Assembly (NCBI GenBank): GCA_905197485.1
Contig: CAJJYZ010000009.1
Coordinates: forward strand, 6,352 to 70,351
DNA length: 64,000 nucleotides
From: an uncultured Lachnospiraceae bacterium
Lineage (GTDB): Bacteria > Bacillota > Clostridia > Lachnospirales > Lachnospiraceae
Direction of reading: 5' to 3'
Positions 52,619 through 60,583 of this stretch are shown piece after piece; the first letter of the stretch is position 1, and each line of letters starts with the position of its first letter. The notes beneath the pieces are model-generated. The model saw only the letters and a program-made list of their open reading frames with translations. It searched no databases and was not told the DNA's origin. Made by a program: the position numbers and the translations under genes.

Positions 52619-53308
52619 CTAGCTTTGTCCGTAGTAGGCATTTGCTCCATGTTTTCTGTAATAGTGTTTGTCCTGAAGTTCTTGCGGCGCCGGTTTTACT
52701 TCCGGATTTAATCGTTCGCATCGTGCCGCCATCTTTGCAACCTCCTCAAGAACGACTGCGTTGTGAACTGCATCGTGTGCATTTTTTCCCCATGCAAATG
52801 GACCATGGTTTTTACACAATACGGCAGGTGTTGCCATATATTCTTTGTTTTTGAAATGTTCTACAATGAGAAGACCTGTGTTCTTCTCATATGCTTCTTC
52901 GATTTCTTCCTTTGTCAGACATCTGACACATGGTATTTCACCATACATGTAATCCGCATGCGTTGTTCCATAGCATGGGATTCCACGTCCTGCCTGTGCC
53001 CAGCTCGTCGCCCAGGATGAATGCGTATGGACGATACCTCCCATCTCCGGAAATGCTTTATATAGCTCCAAATGTGTCGCCGTATCGGAAGATGGATTGT
53101 ATCTTCCTTCTACTTTATTTCCATTCAAATCCATAAGCACCATGTCATCCGGCGTCAATTTTTCATAATCAACTCCACTTGGTTTGATGGCAAACAATCC
53201 GCTCTCCCTGTCTATCTCGCTTACATTTCCCCATGTAAATGTCACAAGCCCATACTTCGGAAGCAGCATGTTCGCTTCATAAACTCTCTGTTTCAATTCT
53301 TCTAACAC
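52619..53308 (-). CDS. araD: L-ribulose-5-phosphate 4-epimerase
   Basis: A 229-residue zinc enzyme of the class II aldolase family. Metal ligands are in [18 protein letters not shown] near residue 95 (HxH) and in the C-terminal third; GYTTHADY-like [18 protein letters not shown] is conserved. It makes D-xylulose-5-P from L-ribulose-5-P. It starts 12 bases after araR and lies about 105 bases upstream of araA on the same transcript. Confidence 0.96.
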   Translation of the reverse strand: MLEELKQRVYEANMLLPKYGLVTFTWGNVSEIDRESGLFAIKPSGVDYEKLTPDDMVLMDLNGNKVEGRYNPSSDTATHLELYKAFPEMGGIVHTHSSWATSWAQAGRGIPCYGTTHADYMYGEIPCVRCLTKEEIEEAYEKNTGLLIVEHFKNKEYMATPAVLCKNHGPFAWGKNAHDAVHNAVVLEEVAKMAARCERLNPEVKPAPQELQDKHYYRKHGANAYYGQS

Positions 53309-53320
53309 TCGCTATCCCTC

Positions 53321-54406
53321 CTATATTTCATTCACCATTCTGACAGAATGTCGAACCTCCAGCTTCGGCTCCAGTTCAATCGCTTTCTCCACCGGCTTCC
53401 CTGCCAACAAATCAAGAATCGCCTGCGCTACCGTTTCCCCCAATTCTTTGATTGGATTAATCGCCGACGTGAGCGGTACTTCACAGTGGGTTGTAAGGTC
53501 TGAATTATCCATTCCCGTTATGGAAATATCCTGCGGAACCTTCATCCCCTGCTCCAGACAGATTGCCACAAGTTTATTGGCAACCTCGTCGTTATAACAT
53601 ACACAAGCAGTACAATTTTTGATTCTTCGCAAAATTCTTCCGGTATCTTCACTCAAATTCCTCTGTTCATCCGTATCAATCCATATAACACGTTCGCCCC
53701 GGATTCGAATATCTGCCTCAATCAAGGCATCCATATATCCGGCGTACCGAAGCATTCCCTGACCGTCATCACATTTGAAAATCGCCGCGATATTCCGATG
53801 TCCACAACTTAATAAATGCTGGGTCACAAGATGTCCCGCTTTCCAGTCATTCATGGACACATGAGGCGCATCAATTTCCGGATAATAACTATTGATAAAA
53901 ATAAACGGAATGTCACACGCTTTCAATCGATTATATAAATGAAGGTTCGGATTCGGAAGTCCGCTCTTTACCGCTTCTACAATTATCCCATCGACGGATT
54001 TGCTCTTCAGAATCTCCTCCAATATCTGACGCTCTTTTTCTACCGAATTATTCGTAAATGCCAACTGAATCACATATCCCTCCCTGGAAAGCCGTTGCTC
54101 CACTCTTTTAATAATAGCCGGGAAAATGTACTCATCAATGTACGTTGTGATGACTGCAATTCGTTTGGTATCTTTCTTCCTCTCCTTCGGCTTTGAAATA
54201 TAAGTGCCGCTTCCACGCTTTCTCTCAAGGATTCCTTCATTGCACAAAATAGAAATCGCATGGCGAACCGTCTGGCGACTCACTCCGAAGATAGAAACCA
54301 ACTCATTTTCTGAATAGATTCGATTTCCAACGGTCAGCTCTCCACTTTTTATCTTCTCCCTAATCCAGTCCACAATCTCAATATACTTACTCTTCTGCTC
54401 TATCAC
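53321..54406 (-). CDS. araR: Arabinose operon repressor AraR (GntR/LacI chimeric type)
   Basis: A 361-residue regulator with a GntR winged helix (YIEIVDWIREKIKSGELTVG, then SRQTVRHAISILCNEGILER, residues 8-65) joined to a LacI-type sugar-binding domain (RIAVITTYIDEYIFPAIIKR ... DISITGMDNSDLT). This is the layout of Bacillus AraR, which L-arabinose releases from DNA. The likely start is a GTG six bases after AGGGAG; a TTG 13 codons upstream lacks a ribosome binding site. As first gene of the operon it is probably autoregulated through boxes upstream. Confidence 0.93.
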   Translation of the reverse strand: MIEQKSKYIEIVDWIREKIKSGELTVGNRIYSENELVSIFGVSRQTVRHAISILCNEGILERKRGSGTYISKPKERKKDTKRIAVITTYIDEYIFPAIIKRVEQRLSREGYVIQLAFTNNSVEKERQILEEILKSKSVDGIIVEAVKSGLPNPNLHLYNRLKACDIPFIFINSYYPEIDAPHVSMNDWKAGHLVTQHLLSCGHRNIAAIFKCDDGQGMLRYAGYMDALIEADIRIRGERVIWIDTDEQRNLSEDTGRILRRIKNCTACVCYNDEVANKLVAICLEQGMKVPQDISITGMDNSDLTTHCEVPLTSAINPIKELGETVAQAILDLLAGKPVEKAIELEPKLEVRHSVRMVNEI

Positions 54407-54474
54407 GTTCCACTCCCTCGTTTGTATATTCTGAATATTTTTCAATTGATTTCTTTCTCATTTCTATAATAAAC

Positions 54475-54530
54475 ATACAACACATGTATCTCATTTTCAA
54501 GTTGGGATAATCTATGAAGTATATACAACT
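54475..54530. promoter_or_regulatory. AraR-like boxes upstream of araR
   Basis: Two inverted-repeat elements: ATACAACACATGTAT (54475-54489) and AAGTATATACAACT (54517-54530). Both resemble the TTGTAC/GTACAA half-sites of known AraR operators. They lie 70-125 bases before the araR start codon, suitable for autoregulation of araR-araD-araA. Confidence 0.55.
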
Positions 54531-54557
54531 AATACCGTATTTTTCAATCAATATGGA

Positions 54558-54599
54558 TAGAAAAGAGGTAGTTGTACATGTACAACTACCTCTTTTCTA
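54558..54599. terminator. Perfect 42-bp palindrome: terminator with an embedded AraR-like box
   Basis: A perfect uninterrupted palindrome of 42 bp. Its centre AGTTGTACATGTACAACT is a near-ideal AraR-type operator, and its arms (GAAAAGAGGT and complement) form a long hairpin covering the last codon of the upstream HAD gene. Dual use as terminator and operator is possible. The T-run after it on the minus strand is weak. Confidence 0.65.
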
Positions 54600-55229
54600 A
54601 TAAAGCGTTAAATTTTTTAATTCTGCGAACCTTCGAATACACATATCACTCTCCGGCACATCCCCAAATCCATATTCTGCAAACACAAACGGAACTTCTG
54701 CTTTCCTCGCCGCTTCAAAGTCTCCCATTGTATCGCCTACATAGATTGCATCTTCGATACAATTTCTCTCCATCAGAATCCGAATATTTTCATCCTTCTG
54801 CTTTCCGGTATTCCCATAACATTCGATATCTGCCACATAGTCTGACAATCCTGTTTTCTCCAAGAACAATTCGATATATCCCGATTGACAGTTACTCACG
54901 ATAAACACTTTGGTTTTCTCTGACAAAGCGCAGATTGTCTCTTTTACTTCTGGATAGAGGACGTCACAGGGGTCTCTCTGCAAATCTTCATGTTCATATC
55001 GACAGCAAGTTTCCATGATTTCTTCCCGCTTCTCCTGCGTGCAATCCGGCAAAAGCGCTTTCGCAATAACATCCATTGTTTTTCCAAACAATTTCTTCAA
55101 ATCCCCGCCGGTTACTTCTACACCTTCAATTCCACAATCCTGAATTGCTCTTGTCCAGGAATCTGCCACAATATCCGTCGTATCCCAAAGTGTCCCGTCT
55201 ACGTCTAAGATGATATTTTTCAGTTCCAT
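54597..55229 (-). CDS. HAD-superfamily phosphatase (Gph/PGP-like)
   Basis: A 210-residue hydrolase: motif I IILDVDGTLWDTTDIVADSW near residue 7, motif II VFIVSNCQSGYIE near 110, and motif III/IV DAIYVGDTMGDFEAARKAEVPFVFAEYG near 160. Trp after the Thr of motif I is a small variation on the usual LxD pattern. The substrate could be phosphoglycolate or another small phosphate ester. The ATG start follows AGGAA; a GTG three codons upstream is too close to it. Confidence 0.87.
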   Translation of the reverse strand: MELKNIILDVDGTLWDTTDIVADSWTRAIQDCGIEGVEVTGGDLKKLFGKTMDVIAKALLPDCTQEKREEIMETCCRYEHEDLQRDPCDVLYPEVKETICALSEKTKVFIVSNCQSGYIELFLEKTGLSDYVADIECYGNTGKQKDENIRILMERNCIEDAIYVGDTMGDFEAARKAEVPFVFAEYGFGDVPESDMCIRRFAELKNLTLY

Positions 55230-55241
55230 GTTATCCACTTC

Positions 55242-55913
55242 CTAAAATTCTTTCTCTCGCATGATTTTCAACGAAATCATATAGGAGATGCATAAAATTA
55301 TAGCACATAACACAAGCACGCTCAACGCTATTTGATATCCCTTTACTTCTGTCACAAATGTCATAAGTCCATTCGCCAGGCTGTCAGCCATTTTCTCATT
55401 TTTACGAATCAGATTTACAATAACAAGAATGGACGCTACCAATCCTCCGGTCACTCCAAAAATAAGAACTCTGCTTTTATCTGAACTAAATTTCAGCTCC
55501 AACGGTATCAGAATGGCCTGGTAGAAAACTACGATACCGGCAATTGCCAAGGATACTGCTTTTCCCTCTGTCAGCAACTCCTCTTTTCCTCTGAAAAGGC
55601 AAACTGCAACAGCCAAAATATTAGAAACAATGACAAACACAACCGTAATTCCTATACAAAAAATATACTTCGACTTCACATAGTTTTTCGTATCGACCGG
55701 AAGAGTAAATAGAAATGAATATCCATTTCCCATCTCATCATATATAATCGCATTTATCGAAAATATAGAACAAATGAACGTCAGATAACTTACAATAAAA
55801 AACGGATTATCCGTCGCAAATGCCATCAAAAGCGCAAATACTATCAAACATCCTAATGTTTTTCCCTGTACCTTCGTCGTAAGCAAAAAATCCTTCACTA
55901 AAAGTCCCTTCAT
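55242..55913 (-). CDS. ABC-2-type permease
   Basis: A 223-residue membrane protein with six hydrophobic segments, beginning MKGLLVKDFLLTTKVQGK as in ABC-2 exporters of the YtrA-linked type. YDEMGNGYSFLFTLPVDTKN near residue 60 is the usual amphipathic stretch after the second helix. It is one base away from the ATPase gene and works with it. Substrate unknown; relatives act in cell-wall-antibiotic responses. Confidence 0.85.
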   Translation of the reverse strand: MKGLLVKDFLLTTKVQGKTLGCLIVFALLMAFATDNPFFIVSYLTFICSIFSINAIIYDEMGNGYSFLFTLPVDTKNYVKSKYIFCIGITVVFVIVSNILAVAVCLFRGKEELLTEGKAVSLAIAGIVVFYQAILIPLELKFSSDKSRVLIFGVTGGLVASILVIVNLIRKNEKMADSLANGLMTFVTEVKGYQIALSVLVLCAIILCISYMISLKIMREKEF

Positions 55914-55914
55914 A

Positions 55915-56763
55915 CTATTCCTCCCCTATCATAATCAGAATCATTTCATCAATCGTTCCCTTTTCAACCGCCAGTTCCGGATAGTTTTCCAAATAGAACT
56001 GTTTTTCATTTGTCAGACAACGGTAACCGAAAGGCTCCCTCTTTTTCTTTAAAATATACTGCTTCTCCAACTTCTCATATTGTTCTTCTGTCACTTTAAT
56101 CACACCATAATTGCTAAGCAGTACATCTGTCTCCTCATGCAAAATAATCTTTCCATCGTCAATCATATACAAATCGTCACAGAGCCCTTCCAAATCGCTG
56201 GAAATGTGGGAGCTAATAAGAATCGAGCGTCCCTCCTCCTCTTCCATATACTCACGCAGCATATCCAAAACCTGTTGTCTTGCCACCACATCCAGCCCTG
56301 CTGTCGGCTCGTCAAGGAGAAGAAACTCTGCCTGATGAGATAATGCAACAAGAAGTTTTATCTTGGCTCTCATACCGGTAGAAAAATCTTTCAGCCGTTT
56401 ATTCTCCGGTATCTGGAACATCCTGCATTTCTCCTCGAATCTTGCCCGGTCAAACTTCTCATACATAGCGTCCATGACTGTCACTAAATCTTTCACTGTC
56501 AAATATTCATTGAATCCTGCATCCGATAGCACAACGCCGATTTTATTCTTGTCTTCTTTGTCAAGCTCCCGCGGATTTTTCCCGAAGACTTCAATGTTTC
56601 CCCCTTCTGTCTTAATCAGGCCAAGTATCGCCTTAAAAGTCGTTGTCTTTCCCGAACCATTCTGTCCAATCAAACCGGTAATACATCCTGGCTGTACTTC
56701 AAGAGAGCAATTCAAGTCAAATTGTTTATAGTGCTTTTGCACATGTTCTAACTTTACAAACAT
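55915..56763 (-). CDS. ABC transporter ATP-binding protein
   Basis: A 282-residue ATPase: Walker A GLIGQNGSGKTTTFKAILGL near residue 33, signature region DFSTGMRAKIKLLVALSH near 135, Walker [14 protein letters not shown] and H-loop ISSHISSDLEGL. The signature is the DFSTGMRxK variant of ABC-2 exporter ATPases. It lies between the GntR regulator gene (2-base gap) and the permease gene. Confidence 0.93.
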   Translation of the reverse strand: MFVKLEHVQKHYKQFDLNCSLEVQPGCITGLIGQNGSGKTTTFKAILGLIKTEGGNIEVFGKNPRELDKEDKNKIGVVLSDAGFNEYLTVKDLVTVMDAMYEKFDRARFEEKCRMFQIPENKRLKDFSTGMRAKIKLLVALSHQAEFLLLDEPTAGLDVVARQQVLDMLREYMEEEEGRSILISSHISSDLEGLCDDLYMIDDGKIILHEETDVLLSNYGVIKVTEEQYEKLEKQYILKKKREPFGYRCLTNEKQFYLENYPELAVEKGTIDEMILIMIGEE

Positions 56764-56765
56764 TT

Positions 56766-57137
56766 CTATTCCTCCAATATGATTTCAAATAACTCCGTAA
56801 TCTCCTGATTACTCATTCCACAGCTTCTGCCTTTTCGAATGGCCATTTCCAAATCGGCTTCTACTTCTTTTTTCTTCTCTTCCAGCATAATCTCCTGGTT
56901 GGCGCATGTCACGAAACTTCCCTTCCCATGAATGGTAATGACAAATCCTTCCTGCTCCAACGTATCATATGCTTTCTTTACTGTAAGCGCGCTCACTCGT
57001 AACTCTTTTGCCAAAGAACGAACAGATGGAAGCATCTCTTCTTCTTTCAATTCTCCATGCATAATGTAATTTTTAATCTGCCCCAGAATCTGTTCATATA
57101 TGGGCTGCATAGACGAATTGTTAATAATAATCTTCAT
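56766..57137 (-). CDS. YtrA-type GntR-family regulator
   Basis: A 123-residue short GntR protein: winged helix with MQPIYEQILGQIKNYIMHGE, then SVRSLAKELRVSALTVKKAY and EGFVITIHGKGSFV (residues 10-80), followed by a short helical dimerisation tail. YtrA-type regulators repress their own operon, normally an ABC exporter, as here. An operator-like palindrome sits in its promoter spacer. Confidence 0.92.
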   Translation of the reverse strand: MKIIINNSSMQPIYEQILGQIKNYIMHGELKEEEMLPSVRSLAKELRVSALTVKKAYDTLEQEGFVITIHGKGSFVTCANQEIMLEEKKKEVEADLEMAIRKGRSCGMSNQEITELFEIILEE

Positions 57138-57159
57138 CTAATCCCTCCTTTATGCAAAC

Positions 57160-57188
57160 AGTATATAACAGTATTGTACTGTTGTCAA
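57160..57188 (-). promoter_or_regulatory. Promoter and operator of the GntR-ABC operon
   Basis: Minus strand TTGACA (57183-57188), 17-bp spacer, TATACT (57160-57165). The spacer is almost filled by the palindrome ACAGTATTGTACTGT (57168-57182), with further ACTGT/ACAGT half-sites on both sides. Binding of the GntR protein here would block RNA polymerase. Confidence 0.8.
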
Positions 57189-57241
57189 CTGTTTTATACT
57201 GTTTATTTTTTTGTTAAAGATATTCTTTGAAAAAGTGTATA

Positions 57242-57345
57242 TTGTTATTCTGAAAAGGGTATGCTATAATGTGCTTAGGCAAAAGAATCTAATATAATCC
57301 AATAAGTAGCAAAAACCCTCACAAGTGGCAGCTTGTGAGGGTTTT
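57242..57345 (+). ncRNA. Candidate antisense RNA convergent to the small-peptide mRNA
   Basis: A plus-strand promoter TTGTTA (57242-57247), 17-bp spacer, TATAAT (57265-57270) would start an RNA near 57277. A hairpin AAAACCCTCACAA / TTGTGAGGGTTTT (57312-57345) ends it after about 70 nt. The same hairpin can end the minus-strand peptide transcript, so the two RNAs would overlap at their 3' ends, as in Fst/RatA-type loci. No expression evidence exists; the RNA is inferred from promoter and terminator only. Confidence 0.4.
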
Positions 57346-57387
57346 CTATTCCTTATAAGGCGGACCAATCCTTTAGGCTGGTTGTCC

Positions 57388-57495
57388 TTATTCGTTTCTG
57401 TCCAACCATTTGCAGATGAGGTGGCAAACAACACCTGCCATAACAGAAACTATCAAAGAATCTACAATTTCCAAATAGTAACCGTATAGTTGCAT
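57388..57495 (-). CDS. Small hydrophobic peptide (Fst/Ldr-like toxin candidate)
   Basis: A 35-codon frame with one membrane span (IVDSLIVSVMAGVVCHLICK) and a charged, Trp-containing end (KWLDRNE). Short peptides ending in a CKWLD-like motif recur in Clostridia. The size, single helix and charged C-terminus resemble Fst/Ldr type I toxins. It is divergent from an XRE regulator gene 51 bases away and convergent with a possible antisense RNA. Its ribosome binding site (GGTGG) is close to the ATG and weak, which is common in type I toxin mRNAs. The coding call rests on family resemblance only. Confidence 0.55.
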   Translation of the reverse strand: MQLYGYYLEIVDSLIVSVMAGVVCHLICKWLDRNE

Positions 57496-57525
57496 ATCCA
57501 CCGATTCATACTACTAAATGGTAGT
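57490..57525. promoter_or_regulatory. XRE promoter and operator, first cassette
   Basis: TTGCAT (57490-57495), 16-bp spacer, TACTAA (57512-57517), with the inverted repeat ACTACTAAATGGTAGT (57510-57525) over the -10. All three elements are conserved in the second cassette at 59.2 kb. They support autorepression by the XRE protein; the same site lies upstream of the divergent peptide gene. Confidence 0.6.
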
Positions 57526-57545
57526 CTGAATAAGAGGTGAACACT

Positions 57546-57779
57546 ATGTATTTGAAACGATTGAAAGATTTACGAACAGACCACGATTTGACTCAGGAAA
57601 ATCTTGCAAATATTCTAAAATGCCAACGCGAAGTTTACCGTCGGTATGAAAGCGGAATCCGCTCTCTTCCGATTGATTATCTAATCACGATTGCACAATA
57701 CTACAATACAAGTACCGATTATTTATTAGAGCTTACAGATGTAAAGAAACCATATCCTCCGAAAACTTCTAAAAAATAA
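57546..57779 (+). CDS. Small XRE-family regulator, cassette copy 1
   Basis: A 77-residue protein that is nearly all helix-turn-helix: MYLKRLKDLRTDHDLTQENL, then ANILKCQREVYRRYESGIRS and a YYNTSTDYLLELTDVKKPYP end. The start is the ATG after AAGAGGTG. A near-identical paralogue lies 1.7 kb downstream (59215-59448). It shares an operator region with the divergent small-peptide gene. Confidence 0.9.
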   Translation: MYLKRLKDLRTDHDLTQENLANILKCQREVYRRYESGIRSLPIDYLITIAQYYNTSTDYLLELTDVKKPYPPKTSKK

Positions 57780-57784
57780 ATGTA

Positions 57785-57829
57785 AAAAAGATTCCGAGAT
57801 TTATAAACAATAGGTCTCGAAATCTTTTT
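57785..57829. terminator. Bidirectional terminator
   Basis: Stem AAAAAGATTCCGAGA / TCTCGAAATCTTTTT with one mismatch and a 15-base loop, between the convergent XRE and alcohol dehydrogenase genes. Confidence 0.8.
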
Positions 57830-57833
57830 ATTT

Positions 57834-59009
57834 TTATAGCATCAATCGATAAATATTTGCCACGTCTTCTTCATGCAGTTCTACGAATCCACCGATTGTT
57901 CCGGTTCGCGTATCTCCATAACATGCCGCATGCGCCAGTCTTTCAATATCTTCTTCTTTTGCCCCCAGTTCTTCAAAATTTTTCGGCATTCCAATCGAAA
58001 TCAGAAAGCTTCTCAACTTCTCGATTCCTTCCTTTGCAGTAATCTCCGGATGTTCCTCATTCATCTCACATCCCCATACCCGGCATGCCACCTGAGCAAA
58101 ACGTTTCACGTCATGATTCATATTATAAGTAAATACCGCCGGCATCGCAACCGCAAGTCCTGCTCCATGCGCGCAATCATAGATTGCAGATAATTCATGC
58201 TCCACATCATGGCTTGTCCAATCCTGTGTTCTTCCTACACCGCAAGAATTGTTATGCGCCATCATTCCTGCCCACATAATATTAGCACGTGCTTCATAAT
58301 CATTCGAATCAGCTATTGCTTTCGGTCCCTCCTGAATCATGGTAAGCATTAGCGCCTCTATCATACGGTCCGTCACTTCCACATCCTTTGTGTTCGTCAA
58401 ATATCGTTCATAAAGATGCGCCAAAATATCCGTAATTCCACAGGCTGTCTGATATGCCGGAAGTGTCTGCGTAAGCGCCGGATTCAGAATCGAGAATTTC
58501 GGTCTCCATGCTTCCCCTGTTGCACCGCGCTTATACATACCGTCTTCATATGTAATGACAGAGTCCGGCGAACCCTCGCTTCCTGCTGCAGAGATTGTCA
58601 ATACCGTTCCAATCGGCAAAGCATAATCCACTTTCTTTCCCTGATAAAAATCCCAAAAATCCCCATCATATACTGCTCCTGCCGCAATCGCCTTCGCAGA
58701 ATCAATGGTACTTCCTCCGCCTACTGCAAGGACAAAGTCCACATTCTCTCTCTGACAAAGTTCAATTCCTTCGTATACGAGTCCACTTCTCGGATTCGGT
58801 TTCACACCACCAAGTTCCACATACGCAATATCCTTGGATTTCAAAGATTCTTTCACCCGGTCCAAAAGCCCGGTTCTTACTGCCGAGCCTCCTCCATAAT
58901 GAATCAAGACCTTGGAACCGCCAAATCTTCTTACATATTCTCCTACTTCATTTTCCGTTTCCTTACCGAATACAAAATATGTCGGCGCATAAAAAGTAAA
59001 ATTATCCAT
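57834..59009 (-). CDS. Iron-containing alcohol dehydrogenase (BDH/YqhD-like)
   Basis: A 391-residue group III alcohol dehydrogenase. NAD(P)-binding VGGGSTIDSAKAIAAGA lies near residue 97. Metal ligands are supplied by GITDILAHLYERYLT near 195 and by the two histidine regions HDVEHELSAIYDCAHGAGLA near 270. The N-terminus FTFYAPTYFVFGKETENEVG is typical of butanol dehydrogenase/YqhD proteins, which reduce aldehydes with NADPH. It lies between the two XRE cassettes and is read toward the first. Confidence 0.93.
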   Translation of the reverse strand: MDNFTFYAPTYFVFGKETENEVGEYVRRFGGSKVLIHYGGGSAVRTGLLDRVKESLKSKDIAYVELGGVKPNPRSGLVYEGIELCQRENVDFVLAVGGGSTIDSAKAIAAGAVYDGDFWDFYQGKKVDYALPIGTVLTISAAGSEGSPDSVITYEDGMYKRGATGEAWRPKFSILNPALTQTLPAYQTACGITDILAHLYERYLTNTKDVEVTDRMIEALMLTMIQEGPKAIADSNDYEARANIMWAGMMAHNNSCGVGRTQDWTSHDVEHELSAIYDCAHGAGLAVAMPAVFTYNMNHDVKRFAQVACRVWGCEMNEEHPEITAKEGIEKLRSFLISIGMPKNFEELGAKEEDIERLAHAACYGDTRTGTIGGFVELHEEDVANIYRLML

Positions 59010-59124
59010 ATACCCGCTTCCCTTCTTATGATTTTATAATATCTATTCTAACATTTTCTTTTACTTTTTAATAGGGAGAAAAACATTCTGACGCATACAC
59101 TAAAAATAACAGCCAATAACAAAA

Positions 59125-59194
59125 ATACCCTCACAAACATGGAATAGTAACCAAATAGTTGCTTTTTCACCTGTTCATACTACTAAATGGTAGT
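59125..59194. repeat. Second XRE cassette upstream region with deleted peptide gene
   Basis: ACCCTCACAA (59127-59136) and a stretch like AATAGTAACC..ATAGTTGC (59143-59162) repeat parts of the first cassette's hairpin and peptide start region, but about 150 bases between them, including most of the peptide frame, are missing. TTGCTT, TACTAA and the operator ACTACTAAATGGTAGT (59179-59194) are kept with the same spacing. Confidence 0.65.
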
Positions 59195-59214
59195 CTGAAC
59201 AAGAGGTGAACACT

Positions 59215-59448
59215 ATGTATTTAAAGCGAATAAAAGATTTACGAACAGACCACGATTTGACTCAGGAGAATCTTGCAAATATTTTAAAATGTCAGCGTGA
59301 AGTTTACCGCCGATATGAAGCCGGAACTCGTTCTCTTCCAATTGACTATCTTGTCACAATCGCAAAATATTATAATACAAGCACAGACTATTTGTTGGAA
59401 CTGACGGATGTGAAAAAGCCATATCCACCTAGAACCACGAGGAAGTAA
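59215..59448 (+). CDS. Small XRE-family regulator, cassette copy 2
   Basis: A 77-residue paralogue of the protein at 57546-57779. The two differ at about nine positions (for example RYEAGTRS instead of RYESGIRS and a PPRTTRK end instead of PPKTSKK). Ribosome binding site, start context and operator are conserved. No peptide gene remains upstream, so this copy may act on the first cassette in trans or be degenerating in role. Confidence 0.9.
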   Translation: MYLKRIKDLRTDHDLTQENLANILKCQREVYRRYEAGTRSLPIDYLVTIAKYYNTSTDYLLELTDVKKPYPPRTTRK

Positions 59449-59524
59449 TAATAAAATCATATAAAAAACGTGGATGTCGAAGTATTCTCTGTTCTTCATT
59501 CACCGACGTTTTCCTTTTTCATCC

Positions 59525-60373
59525 TTATCTATTGAAGAAACGTCTTTCTCTTGTCTCCTCATTTCTCTGTGTCTCCACAGATTTTTCTATTTCCCCAGCA
59601 GAACAGTCACATTCCTTCTCCGAAGCGTCCCCGCATCGCACGACTGCCTTACCTGTTTCAATGTCCGCACCGAAAGAAATCGGAATCTCAACACATAAAT
59701 TCTGCGTAATCGTAAACGTACATGACGTCTGATTTCCGCTGCACTCTCCTCCAGGTCTTACGATTGGTTCCCCGCAGCAAACAGCTTTTGCCACTCCAGG
59801 TTTCGCGAATGGAGTCACTTTTACCGGAACACACACTGTTTCTTTCTGGTAAAAGGTTCTGTCACATGGAATATTTTCGTTGCACGATGGTCCGCAAATC
59901 TCCAATCCTGTCGCAGTGATTCCTCCACCATACATACAAACATTCATAGGTCCAATCGGATAAGGTGTCCGAAGCCAAATGCATACCTTCATGATTCCTA
60001 ACACCTTATTCAGCGGAAAATCAAATTTTAACCCCACACATCCAGTCGGATTATCCGGCTTCTCTGGAGTTTTTATTTCTATATTTTCACCCCAGATAAT
60101 AGTCTGAGGGTCTCCATTAATCGATACTGTAATATCTGCAATATCTTCTTCTGTAATGGCACTGCATATTCCAAAAAGAAAATAACTTAAATCTGCATAT
60201 TGAGACGTATCCTGCCCCACACCTATTATATCATAACAAAATTTCTGATACTCTCCCTCAGACGGATAAAAAACAGATTCATCCAAGTTTAGCGAAACGA
60301 TGAATGGTAAAACTTTTTCTCCCGATATCAGAGAATAATCAATCTGATAGTTACATGTTTCATTTCGTTCCAT
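59525..60373 (-). CDS. Cysteine-rich protein of unknown function
   Basis: A 282-residue protein with no membrane span or signal peptide. It is unusually rich in Cys in its second half, with repeated-looking strands such as ETVCVPVKVTPFAKPGVAKA, AVCCGEPIVRPGGECSG and TFTITQNLCVEIPISFGADI, then DASEKECDCSAGE. I do not recognise a named family. The strand-rich Cys pattern is reminiscent of spore-coat or exosporium proteins, but this is only an impression. The start is the ATG eight bases after GAGGA; earlier in-frame codons are possible. Confidence 0.7.
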   Translation of the reverse strand: MERNETCNYQIDYSLISGEKVLPFIVSLNLDESVFYPSEGEYQKFCYDIIGVGQDTSQYADLSYFLFGICSAITEEDIADITVSINGDPQTIIWGENIEIKTPEKPDNPTGCVGLKFDFPLNKVLGIMKVCIWLRTPYPIGPMNVCMYGGGITATGLEICGPSCNENIPCDRTFYQKETVCVPVKVTPFAKPGVAKAVCCGEPIVRPGGECSGNQTSCTFTITQNLCVEIPISFGADIETGKAVVRCGDASEKECDCSAGEIEKSVETQRNEETRERRFFNR

Positions 60374-60583
60374 CGCATATTTCCTCATATTCACTTTTTC
60401 TACATCATATGTCAAGAAAGTCAATCTGTTCTATTCCTCTCTCATCTAAAATTTTCCTCTATTTCAACCTATGATTTTTGGTAATATTGCCGAATTAAAA
60501 AACAATGAACAAAACAGGTGCATTTTCCCAGGAAATATATTATACTAGACGTTAGTTAAAAACTTGTCAGAAGGGAGAAAATC

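Noticed and set aside
58416..59039. A 207-codon plus-strand frame
   Set aside because: It lies antisense within the alcohol dehydrogenase gene and is low-complexity, Arg/Cys/Ser-rich in composition.
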